Below are positions 11,891 to 23,476 of a stretch of DNA of 64,000 nucleotides, one piece after another; position 1 is the first letter of the stretch; every line of letters starts with the position of its first letter. The stretch is from assembly GCA_036226585.1 (NCBI GenBank), contig CP108997.1, positions 682,001 through 746,000 on the forward strand. Direction: 5' to 3'. The notes under the pieces were generated by a model, which was not told where the DNA came from, did no database searches, and was given only the letters and a program-made list of their open reading frames with translations. The position numbers and the translations under genes are program-made. This DNA comes from Streptomyces sp. NBC_00708. GTDB taxonomy: Bacteria; Actinomycetota; Actinomycetes; Streptomycetales; Streptomycetaceae.

Positions 11891-14800
11891 ATGACGAACG
11901 AGGCCAGGCTCCGCGACTACCTCAAGCGCGTGACCAGTGACCTGCTCCAGACCCGGCAGCGGCTGACCGAGGCCGAGGCCGAGCGGCACGAACCGATCGC
12001 GATCGTGGGCATGTCCTGCCGCTATCCGGGCGGGGTGCGCTCCCCCGAGGACCTGTGGGACGTCGTCGCCACGGGCACCGACGCGATCTCCGCGTTCCCG
12101 GAGAACCGGGGATGGGACACGGCCGCGCTCTACGACCCCGACCCGGAACGGACCGGCCGCAGCTACGCACGTGAGGGCGGGTTCCTGCACGAGGCGGACC
12201 GGTTCGACCCGGCGTTCTTCGGGATCAGCCCGCGCGAGGCGGTCGCCATCGATCCGCAGCAGCGGCTGCTCCTGGAGACCGCCTGGGAGGCGTTCGAACG
12301 GGCGGGCATCGATCCGGACACGCTGCGCGGCTCCCGGACCGGGGTGTTCGCCGGGGTGATGTACGGGGACTACGGCGGGCGCATCCGTCGCGCCCCGGAC
12401 GGGCTTGAGGGGTACATCGGCACCGGCAGCGCCGGGTCCGTGGCCTCCGGGCGGCTGTCGTACACCTTCGGGCTCGAAGGCCCCGCGGTGACGATCGACA
12501 CGGCGTGCTCGTCGTCGCTGGTGGCGCTGCATCTGGCGGTGCAGTCGCTGCGCCGGGGCGAGTGCGATCTCGCGCTGGCGGGCGGGGCGACGATCATCGC
12601 GACCCCGGGTCTCTTCGTCGAGTTCAGCCGGCAGCGGGGGCTGTCCCCGGACGGCCGGTGCAAGGCGTTCGCGGCGGCGGCTGACGGTACGGGCTGGGGC
12701 GAGGGTGTCGGGCTGCTGCTGGTGGAGCGGCTGTCGGACGCCCGCCGCAACGGCCACCGGGTCCTCGCCGTCGTACGGGGCTCCGCCGTCAACCAGGACG
12801 GTACGAGCGGGCAGCTGTCCGCGCCCAACGGCCCGTCGCAGCAGCGGGTGATCCGGCAGGCCCTGGAGGACGCCGGGCTGACCACCGGCGAGGTGGACGC
12901 GGTCGAGGCGCACGGCACGGGCACGAGGCTGGGCGACCCGATCGAGGCGCAGGCACTCCTCGCGACGTACGGGCAGGACCGGCCGGACGGACACCCCTTG
13001 TGGCTCGGCTCGTTGAAGTCGAACATCGGGCATACCCAGGCCGCTGCCGGCGTCGGCGGCATCATCAAGATGGTGCAGGCCATGCGCCACGGGGTGCTGC
13101 CCCGCACCCTGCATGTGGACGAGCCGTCCCCGCACGTCGACTGGGAGGCCGGAGCCGTACGGCTGCTGACCGAGTCCCGTGACTGGGAGCCGGACGACCG
13201 GCCGCGCCGGGCCGCCGTGTCGTCGTTCGGGATCAGCGGGACGAACGCGCACATCATCCTGGAGGCGCCCGCCGCCGAGGCACCGGTGGACGCCGCGCCG
13301 GAGCGCCCGGTGGTGCCGTGGCTGCTGTCCGCGCACGACCCGGAGGCGCTGCGGGAACAGGCCGCGCGGCTGCGTGCGTACGCCGAGGAGCGCCCGGAGC
13401 TCGACCCGGCGGCGGCCGGTGCGGTGCTGGCCCGGGGCCGGGCCGTGCTCGGCCACCGGGCGGTGGTCGTGCCGGGCAGCCGCGAGGAGCTGGTGCCCGC
13501 GCTGGACTCGCTGGCCAGAGGTGTGCCGTCGGCCGCTGTGGTGGAGGGGATCGCCACCGACCACGGGAAGACGGTCTTCGTGTTCCCGGGTCAGGGCTCG
13601 CAGTGGGAGGGCATGGCCCGCGAACTCCTGCTCACCTCACCGGTGTTCGCGGACCACCTCACCGCCGCTTCCGAGGCGCTGCAGCCCTACACCGGGTGGG
13701 ACCTGCTCGACGTACTGACCGGCGAGCCCGAGGCCCCGCCCATCGACCGCGTCGATGTCATCCAGCCCGCGCTGTTCGCGGTGATGACCTCCCTCGCCAG
13801 ACTCTGGCAGCACCACGGCATCCACCCCCACACCGTCATCGGCCACTCCCAGGGCGAGATAGCCGCCGCATACATCGCCGGCGCCCTCACCCTCGACGAC
13901 GCCGCCAAGGTCGTCGCACTGCGCTCCCGCACCCTTCTCCAGCTCGCCGGCACCGGCGGCATGGCGTCCGTGCCTCTCGGTCACCAGGACACGTCCGTCC
14001 TCCTCGCCGACCGTCCCGACCTGTACATCGCCGCCCACAACGGCCCCTCCAGCACGGTCATCGCGGGCAACGCCGACGCCCTCGGCACCCTCGTCCAGGA
14101 CCTCAACGACCAAGGCGTACGCGCCCGCACCATCCCCGTCGACTACGCGTCCCACACCCCCCACGTCGAACCCCTGCGACCGGCCCTTCACACCCTCCTC
14201 CACGACATCACCCCCCGCTCCACCACCACCGCCTTCTACTCCACCCTGCACGGCCGTGCCCTCGACACCACCGCGCTGGACGGCGACTACTGGTACGAGA
14301 ACCTGAGCAACCCCGTCCTGCTGCACCCCACCGTCGAAAAGCTGCTGGAGGACGGCCACTCCGTGTTCGTGGAGGTCAGCCCGCACCCCGTCCTGACCAC
14401 CGCACTCCAGGACACCGCCGACACCACGGACACCACCGCCCTCGTCACCGGCACACTCCGCCGAGACGAAGGCACCCTCACCCGCTTCCACCACTCCCTC
14501 GCCCACCTCCACACCCACGGCATCCCCGTCGACTGGACACCGGTCGTGCCGGATGTCGCGGACGCCCCGCACGATCTGCCCACATACCCGTTCCAGCACC
14601 GGAGTTACTGGCTGGAGGACGCCGCGGCCGACGGCGATCCGGAGAGTCTCGGGCTGCACACCACCCAGCACCCCCTGCTCACCGCCGCCACCACGCTCGC
14701 CCAGGGCGACGCCCTGTTGCTCACCGGGCGGATCTCGCTGCGCACCCACCCCTGGCTCGCCGACCACGCCATCGAGGGGGCGCCGGTCCTGCCGCCCGCC

Positions 14801-17800
14801 GCCTCTGTCGAACTGGCCCTGGAGGCAGGCAGGTTGCTGGGCGATCTGGTGGTGGAGGAGCTGACGGTCGACACACCGGTGGTGTTCCCCGCCCACGGTG
14901 GTGTGGACGTGCAGCTCACAGTGGGCGCGCCGCGCGGTGACGGCCGGCGCGAGCTGACCCTGCACACCCGCGCCTACGACGACGGGGACGACGACGGCTC
15001 ACTGCACCGGGCCTGGACCAGCCACGTCACCGGACTGCTGGCCCCCGGACCGGGGTCCGTGCCCGAGCCGCTGACCTCCTGGCCGCCGGCCGGGGCGACC
15101 TCCGTGGACACCGACGAGGTGTACGCGCGGCTGGAGGCGCTGGGGTACGGGCTGGGCGCCGCGTTCCAGGGGCCGGTCCGGCTGTGGCGTCGGGGCGACG
15201 AGGTGTACGCCGAGGTCTTGGCGCCCGAGGTCGTCGCGGCCGATGCCGGGCGGTACGGGCTGCATCCGGCCCTCCTCACGGCGGCCGTGCAGGCGACGGA
15301 TCTCGCCCGGGGCGACGAGTTGCTGGAGCCCGCCGTGTGGAGCGGGGTGAGTCTGTACGCGGTGGGCGCGGGCGGTCTGCGGGTGCGGGTCTCCCGGCGC
15401 GGCGAGGGGTTCGCCGTCCTGCTGGCCGATCCGACCGGCGCGCCGGTGGCCTCCGTGGACTCGGTGGTCCTGCGGCCGCCGGCCGCCGGGGCCCTGGGCC
15501 GGGCGGACCGGGCGCGCCACGACTGGCTGCTCCGCACCGAGTGGACGGTGGTGCCCGGCACCGGGGCCGCCCTTCCGTACACCGAGTGGACGTCGTCCGC
15601 CGAACCCGCCGCCGAACTGCGCGACGCCTTCGGTGCCACCGCCCACGTGCTCTACGAACCGACGCCGGAGGAGGGGGCGGCGCCCGGCCTGGTCCTGCTG
15701 CATGCCGCGTCCGCGAGCGAACTGCTGCCCGCGCTCCGGGCCTGGACCGGCGACGAGGCGAACGGCCACACCCATCTCGTGGTGCTCACCCACCATGCCG
15801 TCACCACGGGCCCGGACGACGTACAGGATCTGACCCCTTCGCCCGTCTGGGGACTGGTCCGCGCCGCCCAGGCGGAGAACCCCGGCCGGATCACCCTGGC
15901 CGACCTGGACGCCGAACCGGCGTCGCTGACCGCTTTGCCCGCCGCCCTTGCCGCCGGTGAACCCCAACTGGCTCTGCGGAACGGCGAGATACGCGTACCG
16001 AGGCTGGCCGTGTCCGACCCGCGGGACATGGGTGAGCCGCCCGTACTGCCCGAGGGCTCCACGGTCGTCGTGTCCGGGGGCGGGGACCTCGCCGAGGTCG
16101 CGGCCGTCCATGCCGTCACCGTCCTGGGCGCCCGCCGCGTGCTGCTCCTGTCCCCCGCCCGGGGACTGGCGGAGCGGCTGGAGGCGCTGGGCGCGGAGGT
16201 GGTGGTGGCCGAGGGCGACGCGGCCGACCGGGAGTTCCTGGCCGGCGCGCTGGCCGCACACCAGGTCGGTGCCGTCTTCCACGCACCGGCCGCGCCCGAC
16301 CGTGCCCTGCTGCTCTCCACCTCGCCCGAGGAGTTCGCGGACCGGCTGCGGGCCTCCGGGGCGGCGGCCTGGAACCTGCACGAACTGACCCTCGGGCTCG
16401 ACCTGGCCGCGTTCGTCCTCCTCTCCCCCGACGCCTCCTCGGCGCTCGGCGGTACGGGGCGCGCGGACACCGCCGCCGTCGGCACGTATCTCGACGCGCT
16501 CGCACAGCACCGGGTGGCGCTCGGGCTGCCGGGGGTGTCCGTCTCCTGGGGGCCCAGGGACACCGCGTTCCACGGGCTGGGCCGGTTCGACGAGGACCAG
16601 GTGGCCGCGGCTCTCGGGGCGGCGCTGCGCTCGTCGGCGCGGCCGGTGCTGCTCGCCGCGCGCCTGGACCGGGCCGCGCTCACCGCGCAGGCCGGGACGG
16701 GACTGCTGCCTCCGGTGCTGCGCTCCCTGGTCCGTACGGTGCGGACCGCCGCCGGTGCGGATGCCGCCGCGGCGGGCTCGCTCGTCTCGTCGCTGGTCGG
16801 TCAGGCGGAGCCCGAACAGCTGCGGGCGCTGGTCGAGTTGGTGGGCGAGCAGGTGGCCGGGGTGCTGCGGCACTCGGCCGGGGACACCGTGGACGCCTCG
16901 CGTGCCTTCAAGGATCTCGGCTTCGACTCCCTCACGGCCGTCGAGCTGCGCAACCGGCTCAACACGGTGACGGGGCTGCGGCTGCCCGCGACCCTCGTCT
17001 TCGACCACCCGTCCCCCGCCGCCCTCGCGGCCCATCTGCGCGACCAACTGCTGGGCGAGGGCGTCACGGTGGCGGCCGGCGGACGGGCCGCGATCCAGGA
17101 CGGCGAGCCCATCGCGATCGTGTCGATGGCCTGCCGCTACCCGGGCGGGGTGCGCACCCCGGAGGACCTGTGGCGGGTGGTGGCCTCGGAGAGCGATGTC
17201 ATCTCGCCGTTCCCGGACAACCGGGGCTGGGACCTCGACCGCCTCTTCGACCCGGACCCGGCGCACCCGGGGACCTCGTACGCACGCGAAGGAGGCTTCC
17301 TGCACGACGCGGACCGGTTCGACCCCGGGTTCTTCGGGATCAGCCCGCGTGAGGCGACGAGCATGGACCCGCAGCAGCGGCTGCTGCTGGAGAGCGCCTG
17401 GGAGGCGTTCGAGCGGGCGGGCATCGACCCGACGTCGTTGCAGGGCTCGCGGACCGGAGTGTTCGCGGGCGTGGTGTACACGGACTACGGCTCCCGGGTG
17501 AAGCTGCCCGCCGACATGGAGGGGTATCTCGGCATCGGCAGCGCGGGCAGCATCGCCTCGGGCCGGATCGCCTACACGCTCGGGCTCGAAGGGCCCGCGG
17601 TGACGGTGGACACGGCGTGCTCGTCGTCGCTGGTGGCGCTGCATCTGGCGGTGCAGTCGCTGCGCCGGGGCGAGTGCGATCTCGCGCTGGCGGGCGGGGC
17701 GACCGTGCTCGCCAACCCGGACATCTTCATCGGCTTCAGCAGGCAGCGCGGGCTCGCCCCGGACGGGCGGTGCAAGGTCTTCGCGGCCGGTGCGGACGGT

Positions 17801-20800
17801 ACGGCCTTCGGCGAGGGCGTGGGTCTGCTCCTGGTGGAGCGGCTGTCGGACGCCCGCCGCAACGGCCACGAGGTGCTCGCCGTCGTACGCGGCACGGCCA
17901 CCAACCAGGACGGGGCCAGCAACGGTCTCACCGCGCCCAACGGACCCTCCCAGCAGCGGGTGATCCGCCAGGCCCTCGCGGACGCAGGGCTGACGACCGC
18001 CGATGTGGACGCCATGGAGGCCCACGGCACCGGGACGACGCTCGGCGACCCGATCGAGGCCCAGGCGCTCATCGCCACGTACGGGCAGGACCGGCCGGAC
18101 GGACAACCGCTGTGGCTGGGTTCGTTGAAGTCGAACATCGGGCACACCCAGGCGGCGGCCGGGGTCGGCGGGATCATCAAGATGGTGCAGGCCCTGCGCA
18201 ACGGGCTGCTGCCGAAGACACTGCACGTGGACGAGCCGTCCCCGCACATCGACTGGGAGGCCGGAGCCGTACGCCTGCTCACCGAGGCCCGGGAGTGGGC
18301 GCCGGGCGACCGGCCGCGCCGGGCCGGGGTCTCCGGGTTCGGCATGAGCGGCACCAACGCGCATGTGGTGCTGGAGGAGGCACCGGAGCCGGTGCCCACC
18401 GGCGATCCTGCCCCGGACAGCGATGCTCCGCTGCCGTGGCTGTTGTACGGGCACACCGCCGAGGCCCTGGCCGAGCAGGCCGGACAATTGCGCCGCCACC
18501 TCCAGGAGCACCCGGAAACGGACCCCGCCCCGGTCGCGAAGGCACTGGCCACCGGCAGGGCCGGGCTCGCCCATCGCGCGGTGGTCGTGGCACGGGACCG
18601 GGACCGGCTGCTGGAGAACCTGGCCGGACTGGAGCGGGGCGCGGTCGGCGCGGACGCGGTGCGCGGGACGGTCACGGAGGCCGGCAGGACGGTGTTCGTG
18701 TTCCCGGGCCAGGGCTCGCAGTGGGAGGGCATGGCCCGGGAACTCCTCACCACCTCACCGGTGTTCGCGGACCACCTCACCGCCGCCTCCACCGCCCTCC
18801 AGCCGTACACCGGGTGGAACCTGCTCGACGTCCTCAACGGCCTTCCCGACGCACCGCCCATCGACCGCGTGGACGTCATCCAGCCCGCACTGTTCGCGGT
18901 GATGACCTCCCTCGCCAGACTCTGGCAGCACCACGGCATTGAGCCCCACACCGTCATCGGCCACTCCCAGGGCGAGATAGCCGCCGCGTACATCGCGGGC
19001 GCCCTCACCCTCGACGACGCCGCCAAGGTGGTGGCCCTGCGTTCCCACGCCATCCTTCAGCTCGCCGGCACCGGCGGCATGGCCTCTCTCCCTCTCAGTC
19101 ACCACGACGCGCAGGCCCTCCTCTCCGGCCACTCCGACCTGTACATCGCCGCCCACAACGGACCCGCCACCACGGTCGTCGCAGGCAATGCCGAGGCGCT
19201 CGAAACCCTCGTCGAGAAGCTGAACAGCCGGGACGTCCGCGCCCGCACCATCCCCGTCGACTACGCCTCCCACACCCCCCACGTACACCCCCTCGAAGAG
19301 ACCCTGCACGCCCTTCTCCACGACATCACCCCGCAGCCCACCACCACCGCCTTCTACTCGACGCTCACCAACTCCTTCCTGGACACGACCGAGCTGGACG
19401 GCGACTACTGGTACCGGAACCTGAGCAACCCGGTCCTCTTCGAACCGGCCGTGCGCGCCCTCCTCGACGCCGGCCACTCCGTGTTCGTCGAGGTCAGCCC
19501 GCACCCCGTCCTGACCACCGCACTCCAGGACACCGCCGAAACCACCGACACCACCGCCCTCGTCACCGGCACACTCCGCCGCGACGAAGGCACCCTCACC
19601 CGCTTCCACCACTCCCTCGCCCACCTCCACACCCACGGCATCCCCGTCGACTGGACACCGGCTCTCCCGGCAGGCGCCGGCCGCGCCACCGATCTGCCCA
19701 CGTACCCGTTCCAGCGCAAGCGCTACTGGCTGGAGGGGCCCGCCGCGCACAGCGACGCCGGGAGCCTCGGTGTGGACGCGGCCGATCATCCCTTCCTGAC
19801 GGCGTCGACCACGCTCGCCCAGGACGGGACGCTCCTGCTCACCGGCCGGATCTCGCTGCGCACCCACCCCTGGCTCGCCGACCACGCCGTGAACGGGACT
19901 CCCCTGCTCCCGGCCACCGCCCATCTCGAACTGGCGCTCCAGGCGGGCCGGGAGGCCGGGTCCGGAACGGTGGACGAACTGACGCTGGAGGCACCGCTGT
20001 TCGTGCCCGAGCGGGGCGGGGTGCGGGTCCAGGTATCCGTGGAGGCACCGGATGAGGAGGGCCGCCGGCGGCTCGCCGTGCACTCCCGGCCCGATGTCCC
20101 GGTGGACGACGTCCTGGGCGAGGGGCCGGGGTGGACCCGTCATGCCACGGGCGTCCTGGCGCCGGCGGACGCCGTGCCGCCGCGGGAGGGGGCGGACGAC
20201 GGAGCCTGGCCGCCTGCGGGGGCCACCCCGCTGGACACCGGCGACCTGTACGGCGAACTCGCCGCACTGGGCTACGAGTACGGCCCCGCGTTCCAGAATC
20301 TGACCGCCGCCTGGCGTGCGGGGGACACCGTGCACGGCGAGGTGTCGCTCGCACCGGAACTGCACGCGGAGGCCGCCCGGTTCGTGCTGCATCCGGCGCT
20401 CCTCGACTCGGCGCTGCACACGCTGGGGCTCGGTGACTTCCTCGGCGACGGCATCCGGTTGCCGTTCTCCTGGTCGGGGGCGGTGCTGCGGGCCACCGGG
20501 GCCACGGCCCTGCGGGTCACCGTCTCGCCCGGCGACGGGGGCCGGGACACCGTCCGCGTCTCGGTCGCCGACCCCACGGGCGCGCCGGTGGTGAGCGTGG
20601 ACGACCTCACCCTGCGCCCCCTCTCCCCCGGTCAGCTGCCCGCCGCGCCGGGGTCCTCGGCCACCGACTCGCTGTACGGCCCGGAGTGGACGGAGCTCGA
20701 CGCGCCACCGGTGCCGGCGGACCGGGCGGCGTTCGACGTGCTGGACGCCACCGCGCCGTTCGAGGGTGCGGCGCCCGTCGCGGCGGGGGCGGCCGTGGAG

Positions 20801-23443
20801 TGGCTGCTCGGCCGGCTCCGGGACCATCTGGGCGACGAGGGCGGGGCGGACAGCCTTCTCGTCGTGCTCACCCGCCGTGCCGTGGCCGCGCTCCCGGGTG
20901 ACCCGGTCGATCTCGCCGCCGCCCCGCTCTGGGGGCTGGTGCGGTCGGCCGCCACCGAGAACCCTGGCCGGGTGGTGCTGGTGGACCACGACGGGGAGCG
21001 GTCCTCGCTGGACGCGCTGGCCTCGGCCGTCGCGAGCGGTGAGCCGCAGTTCGCGCTGCGGGACGGCCGGGTGCTGGTGCCGAGGCTGCGCCGGGCGGAG
21101 ACCGCTCCCGCGACGGTCGCGCCGCCCGAGGGGGTGGGCGCGTGGCGGCTGGAGACGCCCGGCGGGTCGCCGGACGACCTGCGTGCCGCCCCGCATCCGG
21201 CCGCCGAGGCACCGCTGTCCGAGGGCCAGGTACGGATCGAGGTACGGGCCGCCGGGCTCAACTTCCGCGATGTGCTGACCGCCCTGGGGATGGTCCCGGA
21301 GGCCACTCCACTCGGCACGGAGGCGGCCGGAGTCGTCGTGGAGACCGGCCCCGGCGTCACGGGCCTGGCGGCCGGGGACCGGGTGTTCGGGCTGGTGCCG
21401 GGGGCGGTGGGGCCGCTGGCCGTCGCCGACCGGCGGCTCGTCGCCCGTATCCCGGAGGGCTGGTCGTACGCACAAGCGGCAGGCGTGCCCGCGGTGTTCA
21501 CGACGGCCTACTACGGGCTGGTCGAGCTGGCCGGGCTGCGCCGGGGCGAGCGGGTGCTGATCCACTCCGGGGCCGGCGGAGTCGGCATGGCGGCGCTCCA
21601 GGTGGCCCGGCACATCGGGGCCGAGGTGTTCGCCACGGCGAGCCCGGCGAAATGGGGTGCGCTGCGGGCCCTCGGGCTCGACGCGGACCACATCGCCTCG
21701 TCCCGTACGACCGGATTCGAGCAGCACATCCTGGATGTGACGGGACGTGCGGACGCCACGGCCGCGCCCGGGGTCGACGTGGTGCTGAACTCGCTGACCG
21801 GGGAGTTCATCGACGCCTCGCTGCGGCTGCTGTCCTCCGGCGGGCGGTTCGTCGAGATGGGCATCGCGGACCTGCGGGACCCGGCGGAGATCGCGGCACA
21901 GCGGCCGGGCGTCGCGTACCGGCCGTTCGAGCTGCTGGACATGGACCCGGACCGGGTCGCGGACACGCTGGCGCGGGTGCTCGGCCTCTTCGAGCGGGGT
22001 GAACTGGCGCCACTGCCGGTCACCAGCTGGGACGTGAGCCGCGCGCCCGACGCGTTCCGCCACTTCGGACAGACCCGCCAGACGGGCAAGGTCGTCCTGA
22101 CCCTGCCGCCGCGCGAGGCACCGGACGGGACAGTCCTGATCACCGGCGGCACCGGGACCCTGGGCGCCGCGCTGGCCCGCCATCTGGTGACCGCGCACGG
22201 CGTGCACCACCTGCTGCTCACCGGCCGTCGCGGCCCCGACGCGCCGGGGGCGGCCGAGCTGGCCGACGAGCTGACCGGGCTGGGGGCACAGGTGCGGATC
22301 GCCGCGTGCGACGCCGCCGACCGGGACGCGCTCGCCGGGCTGCTGGGGTCCGTGCCGGCCGCGCATCCGCTCACGGGGGTGGTGCACGCGGCGGGGGTCC
22401 TGGACGACGGGGTGCTCGCCTCGCTGACCCCGGAGAAGGTGCGTGCCGTGCTGCGGCCCAAGGCGGACGCGGCCTGGAATCTGCACGAGCTGACCCAGGG
22501 GCTCGACCTGTCGTTCTTCGTACTGTTCTCCTCCGCGTCCGGTCTGCTCGGCGGGGCCGGTCAGGGCAACTACGCGGCCGCCAACGTGTTCCTGGACGCG
22601 CTGGCCGGTCACCGGCGGGAGCGCGGGCTGCCCGCGCTGTCCCTGGCCTGGGGCATGTGGGAGGCGGCCAGCGGGATGACCGGGCATCTGGGCGGCGCGG
22701 ACCGGGCCAGGATCGCGCGGGGCGGGCTCGTCCCGATGTCGGTGCCCGAGGGCATGGCGTTGTTCGACGCCGCCCTGGCCGACGGCCGGCCGCTGCTCGT
22801 GCCGGCGCCCCTGGACGGTCCCGGGCTGCGATCGCTGGCCGAGGCCGGGCCCGGGACCGGCGGAGTGCCGGCCGTGCTGCGGTCGCTGGTGCGGGCACCG
22901 GCGGTGCGCCGGGCGGCGAGCGGGGTGCGGACGACGGCCGCGTCGGCGGCGGACCGGCTGGCCGCGCTGCGCGGGCCCGAGCGGACGCAGGCGCTGCTCG
23001 CGCTGGTACGGGAGCAGGTGGCGGCCGTGCTCGGTCATCTGACGGCCGACGAGATCACCGCCGACCGGGCGTTCAAGGAGATCGGGTTCGACTCCCTGAC
23101 GGCGGTCGAGCTGCGCAACCGGATCTCGGCGGCGACCGGGCTGCGGCTGCCGACCACCACGGTGTTCGACTTCCCGACGCCCACCGCCCTGGCCGAACGG
23201 CTGGCCGTGCTCCTGGCCCCGGACGAGCGGACGGACGCCGAGGAGCTGGAACGGCTGCTGGAGTCCGTCACCGTCGGCGGCGAGGGCTTCGACGCGCTGC
23301 GGGAGCGGCTGCGGGCGGCGCTCTGGCTCTGGGACGAGCAGGCGGCGGAGCCGGAGGCCGGCGAGGCACCGGACGACGATCTGGAGACGGCCACCGACGA
23401 GGAGCTGTTCCGCGCGCTGGACGAGGAGCTCGGCGCGTCATGA
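11891..23443 (+). CDS. Modular type I polyketide synthase, two methylmalonyl modules (KS-AT-DH*-KR*-ACP; KS-AT-DH-ER-KR-ACP)
   Basis: A 3850-residue bimodular subunit. It starts at an ATG behind a GAGGAGAG ribosome-binding site and opens with a coiled-coil docking helix ([14 protein letters not shown]). Approximate residues: KS 34-460, AT 560-880, DH 920-1200, KR 1385-1570, ACP 1648-1720, KS 1738-2165, AT 2265-2580, DH 2620-2920, ER 3085-3410, KR 3415-3600, ACP 3700-3775, acidic C-terminal docking tail. Both ATs have GHSQG and YASH, the methylmalonyl-CoA signature. In the first module the DH catalytic Asp is Thr (residue 1130) and YGPAF reads LGAAF. Its KR lacks a proper TGGTGxLG loop, and the active-site Tyr is Thr (residue 1527). 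That module should therefore leave a beta-ketone. The second module has an intact DH, an ER with LNFRDV and a GAGGVG nucleotide loop, and a B-type LDD KR, so it should reduce fully to methylene. It follows the upstream PKS gene and precedes the terminal one by 33 bp, presumably in one transcript. Confidence 0.97.
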   Translation: MTNEARLRDYLKRVTSDLLQTRQRLTEAEAERHEPIAIVGMSCRYPGGVRSPEDLWDVVATGTDAISAFPENRGWDTAALYDPDPERTGRSYAREGGFLHEADRFDPAFFGISPREAVAIDPQQRLLLETAWEAFERAGIDPDTLRGSRTGVFAGVMYGDYGGRIRRAPDGLEGYIGTGSAGSVASGRLSYTFGLEGPAVTIDTACSSSLVALHLAVQSLRRGECDLALAGGATIIATPGLFVEFSRQRGLSPDGRCKAFAAAADGTGWGEGVGLLLVERLSDARRNGHRVLAVVRGSAVNQDGTSGQLSAPNGPSQQRVIRQALEDAGLTTGEVDAVEAHGTGTRLGDPIEAQALLATYGQDRPDGHPLWLGSLKSNIGHTQAAAGVGGIIKMVQAMRHGVLPRTLHVDEPSPHVDWEAGAVRLLTESRDWEPDDRPRRAAVSSFGISGTNAHIILEAPAAEAPVDAAPERPVVPWLLSAHDPEALREQAARLRAYAEERPELDPAAAGAVLARGRAVLGHRAVVVPGSREELVPALDSLARGVPSAAVVEGIATDHGKTVFVFPGQGSQWEGMARELLLTSPVFADHLTAASEALQPYTGWDLLDVLTGEPEAPPIDRVDVIQPALFAVMTSLARLWQHHGIHPHTVIGHSQGEIAAAYIAGALTLDDAAKVVALRSRTLLQLAGTGGMASVPLGHQDTSVLLADRPDLYIAAHNGPSSTVIAGNADALGTLVQDLNDQGVRARTIPVDYASHTPHVEPLRPALHTLLHDITPRSTTTAFYSTLHGRALDTTALDGDYWYENLSNPVLLHPTVEKLLEDGHSVFVEVSPHPVLTTALQDTADTTDTTALVTGTLRRDEGTLTRFHHSLAHLHTHGIPVDWTPVVPDVADAPHDLPTYPFQHRSYWLEDAAADGDPESLGLHTTQHPLLTAATTLAQGDALLLTGRISLRTHPWLADHAIEGAPVLPPAASVELALEAGRLLGDLVVEELTVDTPVVFPAHGGVDVQLTVGAPRGDGRRELTLHTRAYDDGDDDGSLHRAWTSHVTGLLAPGPGSVPEPLTSWPPAGATSVDTDEVYARLEALGYGLGAAFQGPVRLWRRGDEVYAEVLAPEVVAADAGRYGLHPALLTAAVQATDLARGDELLEPAVWSGVSLYAVGAGGLRVRVSRRGEGFAVLLADPTGAPVASVDSVVLRPPAAGALGRADRARHDWLLRTEWTVVPGTGAALPYTEWTSSAEPAAELRDAFGATAHVLYEPTPEEGAAPGLVLLHAASASELLPALRAWTGDEANGHTHLVVLTHHAVTTGPDDVQDLTPSPVWGLVRAAQAENPGRITLADLDAEPASLTALPAALAAGEPQLALRNGEIRVPRLAVSDPRDMGEPPVLPEGSTVVVSGGGDLAEVAAVHAVTVLGARRVLLLSPARGLAERLEALGAEVVVAEGDAADREFLAGALAAHQVGAVFHAPAAPDRALLLSTSPEEFADRLRASGAAAWNLHELTLGLDLAAFVLLSPDASSALGGTGRADTAAVGTYLDALAQHRVALGLPGVSVSWGPRDTAFHGLGRFDEDQVAAALGAALRSSARPVLLAARLDRAALTAQAGTGLLPPVLRSLVRTVRTAAGADAAAAGSLVSSLVGQAEPEQLRALVELVGEQVAGVLRHSAGDTVDASRAFKDLGFDSLTAVELRNRLNTVTGLRLPATLVFDHPSPAALAAHLRDQLLGEGVTVAAGGRAAIQDGEPIAIVSMACRYPGGVRTPEDLWRVVASESDVISPFPDNRGWDLDRLFDPDPAHPGTSYAREGGFLHDADRFDPGFFGISPREATSMDPQQRLLLESAWEAFERAGIDPTSLQGSRTGVFAGVVYTDYGSRVKLPADMEGYLGIGSAGSIASGRIAYTLGLEGPAVTVDTACSSSLVALHLAVQSLRRGECDLALAGGATVLANPDIFIGFSRQRGLAPDGRCKVFAAGADGTAFGEGVGLLLVERLSDARRNGHEVLAVVRGTATNQDGASNGLTAPNGPSQQRVIRQALADAGLTTADVDAMEAHGTGTTLGDPIEAQALIATYGQDRPDGQPLWLGSLKSNIGHTQAAAGVGGIIKMVQALRNGLLPKTLHVDEPSPHIDWEAGAVRLLTEAREWAPGDRPRRAGVSGFGMSGTNAHVVLEEAPEPVPTGDPAPDSDAPLPWLLYGHTAEALAEQAGQLRRHLQEHPETDPAPVAKALATGRAGLAHRAVVVARDRDRLLENLAGLERGAVGADAVRGTVTEAGRTVFVFPGQGSQWEGMARELLTTSPVFADHLTAASTALQPYTGWNLLDVLNGLPDAPPIDRVDVIQPALFAVMTSLARLWQHHGIEPHTVIGHSQGEIAAAYIAGALTLDDAAKVVALRSHAILQLAGTGGMASLPLSHHDAQALLSGHSDLYIAAHNGPATTVVAGNAEALETLVEKLNSRDVRARTIPVDYASHTPHVHPLEETLHALLHDITPQPTTTAFYSTLTNSFLDTTELDGDYWYRNLSNPVLFEPAVRALLDAGHSVFVEVSPHPVLTTALQDTAETTDTTALVTGTLRRDEGTLTRFHHSLAHLHTHGIPVDWTPALPAGAGRATDLPTYPFQRKRYWLEGPAAHSDAGSLGVDAADHPFLTASTTLAQDGTLLLTGRISLRTHPWLADHAVNGTPLLPATAHLELALQAGREAGSGTVDELTLEAPLFVPERGGVRVQVSVEAPDEEGRRRLAVHSRPDVPVDDVLGEGPGWTRHATGVLAPADAVPPREGADDGAWPPAGATPLDTGDLYGELAALGYEYGPAFQNLTAAWRAGDTVHGEVSLAPELHAEAARFVLHPALLDSALHTLGLGDFLGDGIRLPFSWSGAVLRATGATALRVTVSPGDGGRDTVRVSVADPTGAPVVSVDDLTLRPLSPGQLPAAPGSSATDSLYGPEWTELDAPPVPADRAAFDVLDATAPFEGAAPVAAGAAVEWLLGRLRDHLGDEGGADSLLVVLTRRAVAALPGDPVDLAAAPLWGLVRSAATENPGRVVLVDHDGERSSLDALASAVASGEPQFALRDGRVLVPRLRRAETAPATVAPPEGVGAWRLETPGGSPDDLRAAPHPAAEAPLSEGQVRIEVRAAGLNFRDVLTALGMVPEATPLGTEAAGVVVETGPGVTGLAAGDRVFGLVPGAVGPLAVADRRLVARIPEGWSYAQAAGVPAVFTTAYYGLVELAGLRRGERVLIHSGAGGVGMAALQVARHIGAEVFATASPAKWGALRALGLDADHIASSRTTGFEQHILDVTGRADATAAPGVDVVLNSLTGEFIDASLRLLSSGGRFVEMGIADLRDPAEIAAQRPGVAYRPFELLDMDPDRVADTLARVLGLFERGELAPLPVTSWDVSRAPDAFRHFGQTRQTGKVVLTLPPREAPDGTVLITGGTGTLGAALARHLVTAHGVHHLLLTGRRGPDAPGAAELADELTGLGAQVRIAACDAADRDALAGLLGSVPAAHPLTGVVHAAGVLDDGVLASLTPEKVRAVLRPKADAAWNLHELTQGLDLSFFVLFSSASGLLGGAGQGNYAAANVFLDALAGHRRERGLPALSLAWGMWEAASGMTGHLGGADRARIARGGLVPMSVPEGMALFDAALADGRPLLVPAPLDGPGLRSLAEAGPGTGGVPAVLRSLVRAPAVRRAASGVRTTAASAADRLAALRGPERTQALLALVREQVAAVLGHLTADEITADRAFKEIGFDSLTAVELRNRISAATGLRLPTTTVFDFPTPTALAERLAVLLAPDERTDAEELERLLESVTVGGEGFDALRERLRAALWLWDEQAAEPEAGEAPDDDLETATDEELFRALDEELGAS
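13560..14545 (+). repeat. Near-identical methylmalonyl AT domain repeat, copy 1
   Basis: The AT of the first module in the second PKS subunit is almost base-for-base the same over long stretches as the AT at 18688-19662. The similarity is strongest around the GHSQG region and in the last 190 bases (14354-14541 against 19471-19661), where only a few bases differ by eye. The middle (about 13970-14290) is more diverged. The pattern fits recent duplication or gene conversion between modules. Confidence 0.8.
18688..19662 (+). repeat. Near-identical methylmalonyl AT domain repeat, copy 2
   Basis: Second copy of the AT repeat at 13560-14545, in the fully reducing module. The identical blocks include the run before and across GHSQG (about 18890-19060) and the AT-to-DH linker. 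Both copies use unusually C-rich, G-poor coding strands compared with the flanking KS and DH, which suggests that the AT cassette moved as a unit. Confidence 0.8.
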
Positions 23444-23476
23444 CCGGTCATTTCCGCGTACGAGAGGGCAAGGGCG

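Noticed and set aside
5962..11892. A 1976-codon open frame on the minus strand, and many others opposite the PKS genes
   Set aside because: High-GC shadow frames: the translations are rich in Arg, Gly and Pro, have no domains, and lie wholly opposite conserved PKS domains.
12498..12591. Roughly 95-base identical block shared with 17609-17702 as a mobile repeat
   Set aside because: It encodes the conserved KS active-site region in two modules of the same gene; module duplication or conversion explains it.
23440..23451. Palindrome ATGACCGGTCAT at the stop of the second PKS gene
   Set aside because: It overlaps the stop codon inside a tight operon; such short palindromes are expected by chance in this composition.
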